Assembly: GCA_027488335.1 (NCBI GenBank)
Contig: JAIYBU010000054.1
Coordinates: 1 to 50,809 of the forward strand
From: Cytophagaceae bacterium
GTDB lineage: Bacteria; Bacteroidota; Bacteroidia; Cytophagales; Spirosomataceae
Reading direction: 5' to 3'
Length of the DNA stretch: 50,809 nt
This document shows, in pieces, positions 14,514-23,991 of this stretch. Under the pieces are notes generated by a model. It had not been told where the DNA came from, ran no database searches, and saw nothing but the letters and a program-made list of their open reading frames with translations. The position numbers were made by a program, and so were the translations under genes. The stretch's first letter is position 1. Each line of letters starts with the position of its first letter.

Positions 14514-16379
14514 ATGACTTTTATCTTTGGTGAAGCCTTTATTCGCTATTGGATAAAAGCAGAAAATATGCCCCAATGGTTTTTAGTTCGCTATGCTACG
14601 TACTATAATTACTATGGTTTTTTAGTTCGATTAATGGCATTTTCTTTACTTTGGCTATTCTTTTATATAAGCCGAAAACAATCACTTGCCGAACGATATG
14701 GCTTTACTCCAAGAAAAGTTTTGAATGAAAAGCACCGTAAATATATAATAATCACCTATGTTTTGTGTGCGACATTAGGGTTATTTATTATCTATCTACC
14801 ATTCTCGTTTTTAACACTTTTTATTTATGTAGCGATTGTTACACTTGGCTTTCTTTTCTCGTATTTTCCTGAAAAAGAAATTGAAAGAGTGAAAAAAAAA
14901 AAAAAAAAGAATGAAACCAACTATTCTTTACATCTGAAAGGAGATAATCAAAAACAAGTAAACATCACCAATCCATTTCGTGGAATTTTGGTTATTGGCT
15001 CAAATGGTGGTGGTAAGACTGTTTCAACTGCCGAGCCATTCATCGAACAGTTTGCACGAAAAAATTATGCAGGAATCATCTATGATTACAAATTCCCTAC
15101 TTTATCTGATATTGCTTATCTGCATTTTTCAGCCAAGAAAGAATCGAATAAAGGTGAATTACAGCCTACTTTTTTTGTAGTCAGTTTTTCAGATATTAGT
15201 AAATCGCACCGCTTCAACCCTTTGAATCCAAAATACTTGAAAAGTCAGATTTATGCCACTGAGTTTGCTAAGGCATTAGTCGTAAATTTTAACACAGAGT
15301 CTAATCAAAAATCTGATTTTTGGGTAAAATCTTCTACTGCTTTTTTGACTGCCATTATTTGGTTTTTGAAAAAACATCATCCTGCATACTGCACGATTCC
15401 GCACTTGGTGAGCATCATTACGGGCTTTTCTTACCGAGATACAATGGCAATGTTGGAAACTGACGATGAATGTGCCAAAATTATTCGTTCGGTCTTGACA
15501 GCCCGTGATGAACGAGCAGGTAATCAATTATCGGGCGTTGTGAGTTCATTACAAATTGATTTTGCCACTTTGAACGACCCAAATTTGACTTACGTTTTAT
15601 CGGGCGATGATTTTGATTTGAATATCAACGACCCTAAGCATCCAAAGGTCATTTGTGTAGGAACTGATAATCATATTGCGGCAGCACTTTCTCCGATTAT
15701 TTCATTGATATTTTCGGTAGCACTCAAACAAATGAATGAGCAAGGTAAACACCATTCTTTTTGCTTGCTCGATGAAGCCGCCCAAATCAACATTCCTCGA
15801 TTATCAAATGTACCAGCCACTTGCCGAAGCAATAAACTTTCAGTAGTATTCATGGCACAAAATTTAACACAAATCGAAGATAAATATGGAAAACCCGAAG
15901 CTGAATCGCTATTAGCTAATTTAAACTATCAGTTTTTTACACGCACAACGGTATTTTCAACGGCAGAGTATATTTCAAGGATGATTGGCGAAACTAAATT
16001 AGTTACTAAAAGTGAAAATCAGAGTCATAGTTCAAAGGGGTTAAACTCAACCAATAATTCAATAGGAAATAATTTTTCAGAAATTGAAAAGCGTGCTGTA
16101 AAACCCCAAGATGTTTTGAATCTTCAAGCGGGCGAGATTGTAGGCATAAGAGCCATTGAGCCAAGCGACATTAAGGTTGGTACTATCATTCCTACATTTA
16201 AAATGAAAGTCATAAGAGAGATTTTTAAAACTATTGATGGCATGAATGGGGAATATAAAAAAGATGGTTCATTTCAAACACATAGCAAGCCTATACCGAG
16301 TTTTAATCAGCCTGTTGACATCGAAGTAATGATGAATAAAATTGCCGAAGATTGTAAAAAAATGCTTAGAATTTCGTAA
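14514..16379 (+). CDS. mobC: MobC-type coupling protein (VirD4-like ATPase)
   Basis: This is a type IV coupling protein of at least 621 residues that brings the relaxase-DNA complex to the secretion channel. Two membrane segments lie in the first 120 residues. The Walker A motif GSNGGGKT is at about 161 and the Walker B region CLLDEAAQINIP near 417, followed by VFMAQNLTQIEDKYG. The ATG at 14514 is the first in frame, but the preceding in-frame codons read KKEKLLTWTIVSIL, which extends the first helix naturally. A non-ATG start (ATT at 14466) is therefore possible. A run of 17 A (14892-14908) encodes the Lys tract before the ATPase domain. Confidence 0.9.
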   Translation: MTFIFGEAFIRYWIKAENMPQWFLVRYATYYNYYGFLVRLMAFSLLWLFFYISRKQSLAERYGFTPRKVLNEKHRKYIIITYVLCATLGLFIIYLPFSFLTLFIYVAIVTLGFLFSYFPEKEIERVKKKKKKNETNYSLHLKGDNQKQVNITNPFRGILVIGSNGGGKTVSTAEPFIEQFARKNYAGIIYDYKFPTLSDIAYLHFSAKKESNKGELQPTFFVVSFSDISKSHRFNPLNPKYLKSQIYATEFAKALVVNFNTESNQKSDFWVKSSTAFLTAIIWFLKKHHPAYCTIPHLVSIITGFSYRDTMAMLETDDECAKIIRSVLTARDERAGNQLSGVVSSLQIDFATLNDPNLTYVLSGDDFDLNINDPKHPKVICVGTDNHIAAALSPIISLIFSVALKQMNEQGKHHSFCLLDEAAQINIPRLSNVPATCRSNKLSVVFMAQNLTQIEDKYGKPEAESLLANLNYQFFTRTTVFSTAEYISRMIGETKLVTKSENQSHSSKGLNSTNNSIGNNFSEIEKRAVKPQDVLNLQAGEIVGIRAIEPSDIKVGTIIPTFKMKVIREIFKTIDGMNGEYKKDGSFQTHSKPIPSFNQPVDIEVMMNKIAEDCKKMLRIS

Positions 16380-16405
16380 ATTTATACCTAAAACCACCAA
16401 ATTTC

Positions 16406-16585
16406 ATGAACACTTTTCTTAAAATCTTAAAATTTATTTTCTACGCAGTTTTGATGATTTTTGCTATTGCAATGAAGATTCTCGCCTTTTTCATAGAGAT
16501 TTTTGTAGGTAGCTCAAATAAAGCATCAAAAGGCTATTACAAAGAAGTGGAAGAAAAAGGAAATTATACAGGAAAATATGATTGA
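16406..16585 (+). CDS. Small membrane protein following the coupling protein
   Basis: This 59-residue ORF starts 26 bp after the coupling-protein stop. It has a basic N-terminus (MNTFLKILKF), a long hydrophobic helix (about residues 9-37, IFYAVLMIFAIAMKILAFF) and a polar tail SKGYYKEVEEKGNYTGKYD. The base composition and spacing look like a real co-transcribed gene. The function is unknown; a helper of the coupling protein in the membrane is only a positional guess. Confidence 0.6.
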   Translation: MNTFLKILKFIFYAVLMIFAIAMKILAFFIEIFVGSSNKASKGYYKEVEEKGNYTGKYD

Positions 16586-16928
16586 TTGTGTTCATTCGTG
16601 ATGTTGCATTTTATGCAACCGAGTATAAGGTATCATTATAGTCCCACCCACCAGCCGCACAAGACTTTGCCTAACACTAAATACCTTTCCGCACAGCCTA
16701 AAGTCTGTTGGAGGCTCTGCACAGGCTTACTGCCATTCCTTATCGGTCGTTCCTTCCTGCAAAGGAATCGCAACCGCACACAGATATTAGGCTTTTCCAT
16801 CGCACATTTAGGTTAGGCACGCCTTTTGACTACGCACCCCACCCGATTATTTCTTTATTGGTCGTATTGCTTTGTGTTCAATAATTGGCGTAATTGCTAC
16901 TTAATAGAAATTACAGCGTAACAAAACC
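16586..16928. other. GC-richer, hairpin-rich non-coding region
   Basis: No convincing gene is present. GTTGCAT/ATGCAAC (16603-16619, loop TTT) is a perfect inverted repeat. GCCTAACACTAAAT (16669-16682) is nearly the reverse complement of ATTTAGGTTAGGC (16806-16818), and TTCCTT/AAGGAA forms a smaller hairpin near 16751-16768. The part from about 16640 to 16850 is clearly richer in G and C than the flanking genes. It could be a structured RNA, part of a transfer origin or an insertion junction for the downstream cargo. Confidence 0.4.
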
Positions 16929-19900
16929 ATGAACGAAAAAACAACTTTTCAAACTGTACTTAATAATCTTCGTAAAGCTGCATTCTCCGAACGTGATAAA
17001 GGAGATAAGTTTGAAAGAACAATGAAGGCTTTTCTTCAAACTGACCCTAACTACGCTTATAAATTCAAATCTGTTTGGTTATGGAATGATTTCCCAGCTC
17101 GTAAAGATTTTGGTGGAAAAGATACAGGTATTGATTTAGTTGCACTGACAAATGAGGGTGATTATTGGGCGATTCAGTGCAAATGTTATCAAGAAAACGC
17201 CGTAATTGATAAACCCGAAGTTGATTCTTTTCTTTCTACATCAAGTCGGACATTTACTGGAGAAAATAATAGTAAAGTTAGTTTTGCCCACCGTCTTTGG
17301 ATTTCTACTACTGACCATTGGGGAGCAAATGCACAGGAAGCTATCAAAAACCAAAATCCGCCAGTTTCTCGATTGAGTCTTTATGATTTAGAACAAGCTC
17401 CTGTTGATTGGGAAAAACTCGAAAATGGTGTATTTGGTGAGAAAGCAAGATTAGCAAGAAAAAGCCCACGTACACACCAATTACAAGCAATAAACGCTAC
17501 AAAAGAACATTTTAAAACCGCAGATAGAGGTAAATTAATAATGGCTTGTGGCACAGGTAAAACATTTACTTCTTTAAAAATTGCTGAAAATGAAACCAAT
17601 GGCAAGGGTTTTATTCTGTTTTTAGTTCCTTCAATTGCTTTATTAGGTCAAACATTGAGAGAATGGACAGCCGAAGCAAACGAGCCTATTAAATCGATTT
17701 GTATATGTTCGGATTCAGGAGTTAGTAAAAAAAATGATGATGGTGATAATACAGGCACTACCGATTTACCAATGCCAGCATCAACGAGCGTGACAAATAT
17801 TCTACGTCAATTTGAATATCAAAAGCAATCATCCAAAAATGGAATGACGGTTGTTTTCTCTACTTATCAGTCAATCGAGGTAATTTCAAATGCACAAAAG
17901 GGTTTGCTTGCAAAAGATAGTTCCGAAAACCCATTTGGGATTTTTGATTTAATTATCTGTGATGAAGCCCACCGAACCACAGGTGTAACACTTTCTGGTA
18001 GTGATGAATCTGCTTTTGTTAGAGTCCATGATAACGAATTTATAAAAGCTAAGAAAAGGCTTTACATGACTGCCACCCCAAGGCTTTTTGATGATAATGC
18101 CAAATCGAGAGCATTACAGGCAGACGCAGAACTTTGTTCGATGGATGATGTTACAAAGTATGGTGAAGAAATTTATAGAATAGGTTTTGGCAAAGCAGTT
18201 GAAGAAGGTTTATTGTCTGATTATAAGGTACTTGTATTGACATTAAGCGAAAGCGATATGCCACTTGCCATTCAGCAGATGATAGCTGATGATAGTAACG
18301 AAATCAATACGGATGATGCTTCAAAGCTAATTGGTTGTATCAATGCACTTTCAAAGCAGATTTTAGGTGATGCTGGTTTATTAAAAGAGACCGACCCCGA
18401 ACCAATGCGAAGAGCAGTTGCTTTTTGCCAAAATATCAAAGAATCAAGAAAAATTACAAGTATTTTCAATGATACTCGTGATACTTATTCCGATTCATTA
18501 CCAGCCGAAAAGCGTGAGCAATTAGTATCAATCGCTTCTAAGCACGTTGATGGTGCAATGTCAATAACTGACCGTTATCGAGAATTGGCATGGTTAAAAG
18601 AAACGCCTGAAGACCCAAGAGAATGTAGAGTTTTGACCAACGCCCGATGCCTGAGCGAAGGGGTGGACGTGCCATCTTTGGATGCTGTTTTGTTTTTATC
18701 GGCTCGAAATTCACAAGTTGATGTGGTGCAATCGGTTGGACGTGTGATGCGAAAATCCCCTGGCAAAAAGTATGGTTATATCATTATTCCTGTGGTGATT
18801 CCGTCAAATGTTGAAGCCGATAAAGCCCTCGATGATAACGACCGTTATAGAGTTGTTTGGACTGTTCTAAATGCCCTTCGGGCCCATGACGACCGTTTTA
18901 ACGCTCTCGTAAATAAATTAGAACTCAACAAAAAACGACCTGACCAAATTTTGGTAGGCAGACCCGACTACGGTTTTGAATCTGATAATTCAACCAATAG
19001 CCAAGCCAATGCAGAATTAAACCGACAAATGGCAATCCAGTTTGAACAATTACAAAGTGTTGTTTTTGCTCGAATGGTTACGAAAGTCGGCGACCGTCGT
19101 TATTGGGAGCAGTGGGCAAAAGATGTGGCACAAATTGCCGAACGTTACATTGAGCGTATCAATCGCTTAATTAATGAAGACACCAAACATAATCAAGCTT
19201 TTGCTAATTTTTTAAGTGGTTTACAAAAAAATATCAATCCGTCAATTACACAGGAAGAAGCAGTTGAAATGCTTTCGCAGCATATCATAACCAAGCCAGT
19301 TTTTGAAGCACTTTTTGAAGGTTATTCTTTTGTAAAGAATAACCCGATTTCGGTTTCGATGCAAACAATGCTTGATTTATTGGAAGACCAATCGTTTGAT
19401 AAAGATACCGAAACACTACAAAAATTCTACGAATCTGTTAAAAAACGTGCTGGTGGCATTGATAATGCAGAAGGTAAACAAAAAATCATAGTTGAATTAT
19501 ACGATAAGTTTTTCAAGTCAGCATTCCCAAAAATGGTTGAAAAATTGGGTATTGTTTATACGCCAGTTGAAGTAGTAGATTTTATGATTAAGTCGGTTGA
19601 TGATATTCTAAAAAAAGAATTTGGGCGTTCAATATCTGATGAAAATATTCATATTCTCGACCCATTTACAGGTACAGGTACTTTTATGACCCGATTGTTA
19701 CAAAGTGGTTTAATCAAAAAGGAAGACTTAGAACGAAAATATACCCAAGAACTCCATGCCAACGAAATAGTTTTATTAGCTTATTATATAGCTGCCATTA
19801 ATATCGAAAATACTTATCACGATATTTTAAACGTAGCCGAATATAAACCTTTTGAGGGTATTTGTTTAACCGATACTTTCCAATTAGGCGAATCGGATGC

Positions 19901-21794
19901 CAGTGAAAAGATGTTTTCTGAAATGTTTCCGCAGAACTCCAACCGTGTAATTGCCCAAAAGAAAGCTCCTTTGCGTGTTATTATGGGAAATCCACCTTAT
20001 TCAGTAGGTCAAAAATCTGCTAATGATAATGCACAAAATCAGAAGTATGAAAAATTAGATTTTAGAATTGAAAATACTTATGTTAAATCATCTAATGCGG
20101 GTTTAACAAAGGCTATGTATGATTCATATATTAAGGCATTTAGATGGGCAACTGATAAACTTGACCCAATTAATGGAGGTATTATTGCCTTTGTTTCAAA
20201 TGCTGGCTGGCTTGAAAGTAATAGTGCGGATGGTTTTAGAAAAGTTATTGAAGATGAATTTTCTGCAATTTATGTCATTAATTTAAGAGGAAATGGAAGA
20301 ACTTCTGGAGAAAGATGTCGTCAAGAAGGAGAACCTTTATTTGCTGCTCATGGTGGTAAAGGAGGAAGTTTAACGCCTATAACAATTACTTTTTTAGTTA
20401 AAAATGTCCATTCAAAAAATTCTAAAGCAAATATTCATTACCACGATATTGGGAGATACCTGAAACGAAATCAAAAGTTAGAAATATTAAAATCTTTTTC
20501 ATCTGTAAACAATAACAACTTAAAATGGGAAATATTAATACCTAATGAACAGGGGGATTGGCTTGAGCAAAGAAATGAAGTTTTTACATCCTTTGTCGCA
20601 TTAGCACCAGAGAAAAAATTTGATTTAAAAACTCAGACATTCTTTAATACCTACTCACTTGGTGTAAGTACAAATCGAGATGCTTGGGTATATAACTTTT
20701 CAAAAGTACAATTAGAAAGTAATATGTTCAAAATGATTGGTTTCTATAATCAACAAAGAGAGGATTTTAGTCATTCTAAAAAAAATAATTTAGATTTATC
20801 GATAGATGGCTTTATTGATACCAATCCTCAAAAAATTAGTTGGACAGTCAATCTGAAAAATGATTTAGGTAAAAATGTATGCCTTGATTTTGATGTAAAA
20901 AGCACAAGAAATAGTTTATACCGCCCGTTTTGTAACCAAAATATATATTTTAATACTGATTTAATTGAACGACCAGGATTAAATTTAAAATATTTTCCAA
21001 GTGATAAATTGGAAAATATTACAATTTGTGTTTCCCCAAGTCTAAATGATGGATTATCTCTCTTAATTTCTGATAAAATAGCTAACCTTCATTTTAACGG
21101 AGACACTCAATGTTTTCCACTTTATTATTACGAAGAAAAAGACAAATCAGCACCAACTCTATTTGAAAGTAGTGAAGATAAATTTATCCGCCGTGATGGT
21201 GTATCAGATTTCATTTTGCAACAAGCACAAAAGGCTTATGGTAAAAATGTAAGCAAAGAAGATATTTTTTATTATGTTTATGGCTTTCTGCATAGCCCTG
21301 AGTACAGAGAAACTTTTGCAGCAGACCTTAAAAAAATGTTGCCACGTTTGCCATTGGTAGATGAAATGAAATACTTTTGGGCGTTTAGTAAAGCTGGTCG
21401 CAAATTAGCAGATTTACATATTAATTATGAAACCGTTCCACCAGCCGAAGGTGTAATTGTCAAAGGAGCTGAAAGCAGTTTTTTCAAAGTTGAAAAAATG
21501 CGTTTTCCAAGCAAAGACGATAAAAGTAAAATACTTTTCAATAGCAGAATCACAGTAGAAAATATCCCTGCCGAAGCCTACGAATATGTAGTAAACGGCA
21601 AATCTGCCATTGAATGGATAATTGAGCGTTACCAAATAACGGTACACAAAGAAAGTCAAATCAAAAACGACCCCAACGATTGGGCAGACGAAGTCGGTAA
21701 TCCGAGGTATATTTTAGATTTATTATTGAGCATTATAAACGTTTCTGTGCAAACCGTTGAAATAGTTAAAGGTTTGCCGAAGGTTAAATTTTGA
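16929..21794 (+). CDS. Single-chain type ISP restriction-modification enzyme (helicase-nuclease-methyltransferase)
   Basis: This 1621-residue multidomain protein joins cleavage, translocation and methylation in one chain, as in LlaGI/LlaBIII-type (type ISP) enzymes. An Mrr/PD-(D/E)XK-like nuclease comes first (GIDLVALTNEGDYWAIQCKC, about 67-86; D, E/Q and K present). The SF2 helicase follows, with Walker A ACGTGKT at about 205, DEAH near 344, MTATPR near 378 and motif VI QSVGRVMRK near 600. The N6-adenine methyltransferase has motif I DPFTGTGTF near 911 and NPPY near 1021. A C-terminal target-recognition part completes it. All motifs appear intact and the length fits the family. It would degrade unmethylated invading DNA. 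Two further genes follow in tight order. Confidence 0.92.
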   Translation: MNEKTTFQTVLNNLRKAAFSERDKGDKFERTMKAFLQTDPNYAYKFKSVWLWNDFPARKDFGGKDTGIDLVALTNEGDYWAIQCKCYQENAVIDKPEVDSFLSTSSRTFTGENNSKVSFAHRLWISTTDHWGANAQEAIKNQNPPVSRLSLYDLEQAPVDWEKLENGVFGEKARLARKSPRTHQLQAINATKEHFKTADRGKLIMACGTGKTFTSLKIAENETNGKGFILFLVPSIALLGQTLREWTAEANEPIKSICICSDSGVSKKNDDGDNTGTTDLPMPASTSVTNILRQFEYQKQSSKNGMTVVFSTYQSIEVISNAQKGLLAKDSSENPFGIFDLIICDEAHRTTGVTLSGSDESAFVRVHDNEFIKAKKRLYMTATPRLFDDNAKSRALQADAELCSMDDVTKYGEEIYRIGFGKAVEEGLLSDYKVLVLTLSESDMPLAIQQMIADDSNEINTDDASKLIGCINALSKQILGDAGLLKETDPEPMRRAVAFCQNIKESRKITSIFNDTRDTYSDSLPAEKREQLVSIASKHVDGAMSITDRYRELAWLKETPEDPRECRVLTNARCLSEGVDVPSLDAVLFLSARNSQVDVVQSVGRVMRKSPGKKYGYIIIPVVIPSNVEADKALDDNDRYRVVWTVLNALRAHDDRFNALVNKLELNKKRPDQILVGRPDYGFESDNSTNSQANAELNRQMAIQFEQLQSVVFARMVTKVGDRRYWEQWAKDVAQIAERYIERINRLINEDTKHNQAFANFLSGLQKNINPSITQEEAVEMLSQHIITKPVFEALFEGYSFVKNNPISVSMQTMLDLLEDQSFDKDTETLQKFYESVKKRAGGIDNAEGKQKIIVELYDKFFKSAFPKMVEKLGIVYTPVEVVDFMIKSVDDILKKEFGRSISDENIHILDPFTGTGTFMTRLLQSGLIKKEDLERKYTQELHANEIVLLAYYIAAINIENTYHDILNVAEYKPFEGICLTDTFQLGESDASEKMFSEMFPQNSNRVIAQKKAPLRVIMGNPPYSVGQKSANDNAQNQKYEKLDFRIENTYVKSSNAGLTKAMYDSYIKAFRWATDKLDPINGGIIAFVSNAGWLESNSADGFRKVIEDEFSAIYVINLRGNGRTSGERCRQEGEPLFAAHGGKGGSLTPITITFLVKNVHSKNSKANIHYHDIGRYLKRNQKLEILKSFSSVNNNNLKWEILIPNEQGDWLEQRNEVFTSFVALAPEKKFDLKTQTFFNTYSLGVSTNRDAWVYNFSKVQLESNMFKMIGFYNQQREDFSHSKKNNLDLSIDGFIDTNPQKISWTVNLKNDLGKNVCLDFDVKSTRNSLYRPFCNQNIYFNTDLIERPGLNLKYFPSDKLENITICVSPSLNDGLSLLISDKIANLHFNGDTQCFPLYYYEEKDKSAPTLFESSEDKFIRRDGVSDFILQQAQKAYGKNVSKEDIFYYVYGFLHSPEYRETFAADLKKMLPRLPLVDEMKYFWAFSKAGRKLADLHINYETVPPAEGVIVKGAESSFFKVEKMRFPSKDDKSKILFNSRITVENIPAEAYEYVVNGKSAIEWIIERYQITVHKESQIKNDPNDWADEVGNPRYILDLLLSIINVSVQTVEIVKGLPKVKF

Positions 21795-21825
21795 GAAATT
21801 AGAAAACAACTTCAATTAATATATT

Positions 21826-22914
21826 ATGGATTTAGGAATACAGTTTTTGAAAATAAAGAGATTAATAGTTCATAGAATTATAGAAAGAGTACCTTCTCAG
21901 CCTTCTGCAACAGTAGAGCCAGAAAGCCAAATCATCAACTTAGATAATAAAGCCGAAGAAATACTTTTTAAAAGAATTATTTCGGCAGCAGGCAAAGAAA
22001 GTAACGCATTTATAATGGGTATTAAAGAAACCTCCGATGGAACATTCTTTGATTACGCAACAAAATTAAATAAAGCTTCTGAGAAAGATTTTGTTAAAAT
22101 AAGTGTAGATATTGCAGAGTTATTAGCTGAAAATCAAAAAAAAATGGGTTTATCAGGGGCATACTTATTAGTAATTGATGGATATAATGATATTACTAAA
22201 AAAAGTATTGCAATCGTTATAAAAGCGGAGCTTCAAGAAGCATTAAAACATTCAAATGCAAATAATCAATCAGTAATAGAAGTATTGGAAAAAGTATTTT
22301 TAAGCCCAGCTCAAAAATTATTCAAGATTGGTGTAATTATTGAGAAGGATATTGATGTTTTAGATGGTAAAATTGATGCCAAAAATTACATAGGGTTGTT
22401 GTTTGATAGTCAATTTAGAGCAGAATTAACCCCAGCAGCCTACTTTTATAAAGACTTTTTAGGATTTTCTATTGATGAAAATGACAAGATTCAAACCCAA
22501 CGGCTTTATGATAAAACCGACGAATTTATAAAAAAACATATAAATGGTTATGTTGAAAAATCACAGTATTTGAGTTATCTAAAAAACTTTTTTTTAGTAG
22601 ATAAGAACCCATTAATACAGCCTACAAAATTTGCAACAACACTATTCAGTGATGAATATCTCTTAGATATTTTTAAAACAGAGGTTGTTGATAATCTTCC
22701 TTCTACATTTTCTAAGGATACTATATTAATAAAAGCGAGATTAGAAAAAAGGAGCATGAGATTTAAAAATAACATTACAATTTCAGGCCCAGAACAAAAA
22801 TTCAACGATTCTGTTGTTGTTGTTACTAATTTATCAGATTTAAGTCAAAATGATATTGAAAGTACAACTTATACTATTCTAAAAATAGCAGGCAAACCAT
22901 ATCATAATGAGTGA
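21826..22914 (+). CDS. Nucleoid-associated NA37/NdpA-like protein
   Basis: This 362-residue soluble protein resembles the NA37/NdpA (YejK) family of nucleoid-associated proteins. Supporting segments are KIKRLIVHRIIERV at the N-terminus, a central YFYKDFLGFSIDENDKIQTQ block (about 207-226) and the C-terminal GPEQKFNDSVVVV strand. Such proteins are also found near defence genes. It starts 32 bp after the RM enzyme and overlaps the RelA/SpoT gene by 8 bp (ATGAGTGA), so the last two proteins are probably made together. The family call is moderate, since only the overall pattern could be compared. Confidence 0.6.
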   Translation: MDLGIQFLKIKRLIVHRIIERVPSQPSATVEPESQIINLDNKAEEILFKRIISAAGKESNAFIMGIKETSDGTFFDYATKLNKASEKDFVKISVDIAELLAENQKKMGLSGAYLLVIDGYNDITKKSIAIVIKAELQEALKHSNANNQSVIEVLEKVFLSPAQKLFKIGVIIEKDIDVLDGKIDAKNYIGLLFDSQFRAELTPAAYFYKDFLGFSIDENDKIQTQRLYDKTDEFIKKHINGYVEKSQYLSYLKNFFLVDKNPLIQPTKFATTLFSDEYLLDIFKTEVVDNLPSTFSKDTILIKARLEKRSMRFKNNITISGPEQKFNDSVVVVTNLSDLSQNDIESTTYTILKIAGKPYHNE

Positions 22915-23878
22915 AATAGAAGACAAAGTATTAGCTGATTTTAAGGCACTTGAACCCGATTTAAAAAAGTGGGGAAAATTTGTCGATGAATCACTTTCAA
23001 ATATTGTCTTGAAAAACTTAGTAGATAATTATAAAGTTAAAATCAAACCATCATTTAGAATAAAAGAAGAGAGGTCATATATATCAAAGGCTTTGTGGCG
23101 TGAAAAACCATACGTCCGTCCACTAACTGAAATTGAAGATAAAATAGGTACGAGAGTGGTATTTCTTTTTTCAATTGATGTAAAAAAAGCTTCAGATTTA
23201 GTGTTAGAATCGGATTTATGGGTTGCAAAGATTACCAAGAAATATGATGAAATATCAGAAAAAGACCCTGAAAAGTTTGGTTATCAGTCAATTCACGTAG
23301 TTGTACATCCAAAAGAACAAAACGGCTATACACATGATATAAAAGATTTAACTTGTGAAATACAACTAAGAACCCTTTTGCAACATGCTTATTCTGAAAT
23401 AAGTCATGATAGCACCTATAAAGGACCTTTTAAAAAGGACAAAGAAATAGCTCGGAAGCTATCAAAATCAATGGCATTAATGGAAGCTACTGATGATTAT
23501 TTTTGTTCAATATTTGAAATGATTGCAGATGAAACTCGTAAGGTTCATAATTTTACGCTTGAATTAATCAACATATATAAGACAATAGACCCTAATTTTA
23601 AGAATGAAACCCTTGATAGAGAGCTAACTGAGATTTTTTTTAATTTTTTAGATGATTACGATATTTCAATTGATGCAATAAAAGAAATTTATCAAAAAAA
23701 TAGAGTATCTATTGACTATGCGATTAAAAAACCAAAAAATTATCTTCCAACACAACCTGTTTTTTTGTTAGTTGTGTATCTCTTTTTTAATCATAGACAT
23801 TCATTTGTAAATAAATGGCCATTAATGAGCCAACAGTTAGATGAGTTATATTTAACATTTGGAGTCAGTCGAAATTAA
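22907..23878 (+). CDS. Stand-alone RelA/SpoT synthetase-domain protein
   Basis: This 323-residue protein has a (p)ppGpp-synthetase-type nucleotidyltransferase domain and no HD hydrolase domain. Visible motifs are SFRIKEERSYISKALW (about 45-60), EDKIGTRVVF (about 76), YQSIHVVV (about 125, with the Tyr that stacks on the nucleotide) and EIQLRTLLQHAYSEISHD (about 150, with the catalytic Glu). DSTYKG follows, as in active synthetases. The C-terminal half is helical and unlike regulatory ACT/TGS regions. Lone synthetases can act in stress signalling or, in toxSAS and CapRel systems, as toxins that pyrophosphorylate nucleotides or tRNA. Translational coupling to the NA37-like gene and location after an RM enzyme favour a defence role, which is an inference. 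Confidence 0.85.
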   Translation: MSEIEDKVLADFKALEPDLKKWGKFVDESLSNIVLKNLVDNYKVKIKPSFRIKEERSYISKALWREKPYVRPLTEIEDKIGTRVVFLFSIDVKKASDLVLESDLWVAKITKKYDEISEKDPEKFGYQSIHVVVHPKEQNGYTHDIKDLTCEIQLRTLLQHAYSEISHDSTYKGPFKKDKEIARKLSKSMALMEATDDYFCSIFEMIADETRKVHNFTLELINIYKTIDPNFKNETLDRELTEIFFNFLDDYDISIDAIKEIYQKNRVSIDYAIKKPKNYLPTQPVFLLVVYLFFNHRHSFVNKWPLMSQQLDELYLTFGVSRN

Positions 23879-23954
23879 AATGAAAAAGCTAATAATATTA
23901 CCATTTACTGCATAAAATATTTTCAAAAATTTAAGTAGAAAGCCTTAAAGTTTG

Positions 23955-23962
23955 TACTTTTG
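23955..23962 (+). promoter_or_regulatory. Candidate -7 box of the TAC operon
   Basis: TACTTTTG matches the Bacteroidetes -7 consensus TAnnTTTG and lies 30 bp before the toxin start. The -33 element is poor (a TTT run near 23930), which may indicate that an activator or repressor works here. Confidence 0.45.
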
Positions 23963-23991
23963 TTAAATAAATAAATTTATATGTTTATTTT

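Noticed and set aside
16586..16816. ORF of 76 codons in the GC-rich region after the mob genes
   Set aside because: Cys/His/Pro-rich translation without domain character, in a hairpin-rich segment; looks non-coding.
23880..23915. 11-codon ORF directly after the RelA/SpoT gene
   Set aside because: Too short to judge, with no motif; probably chance.
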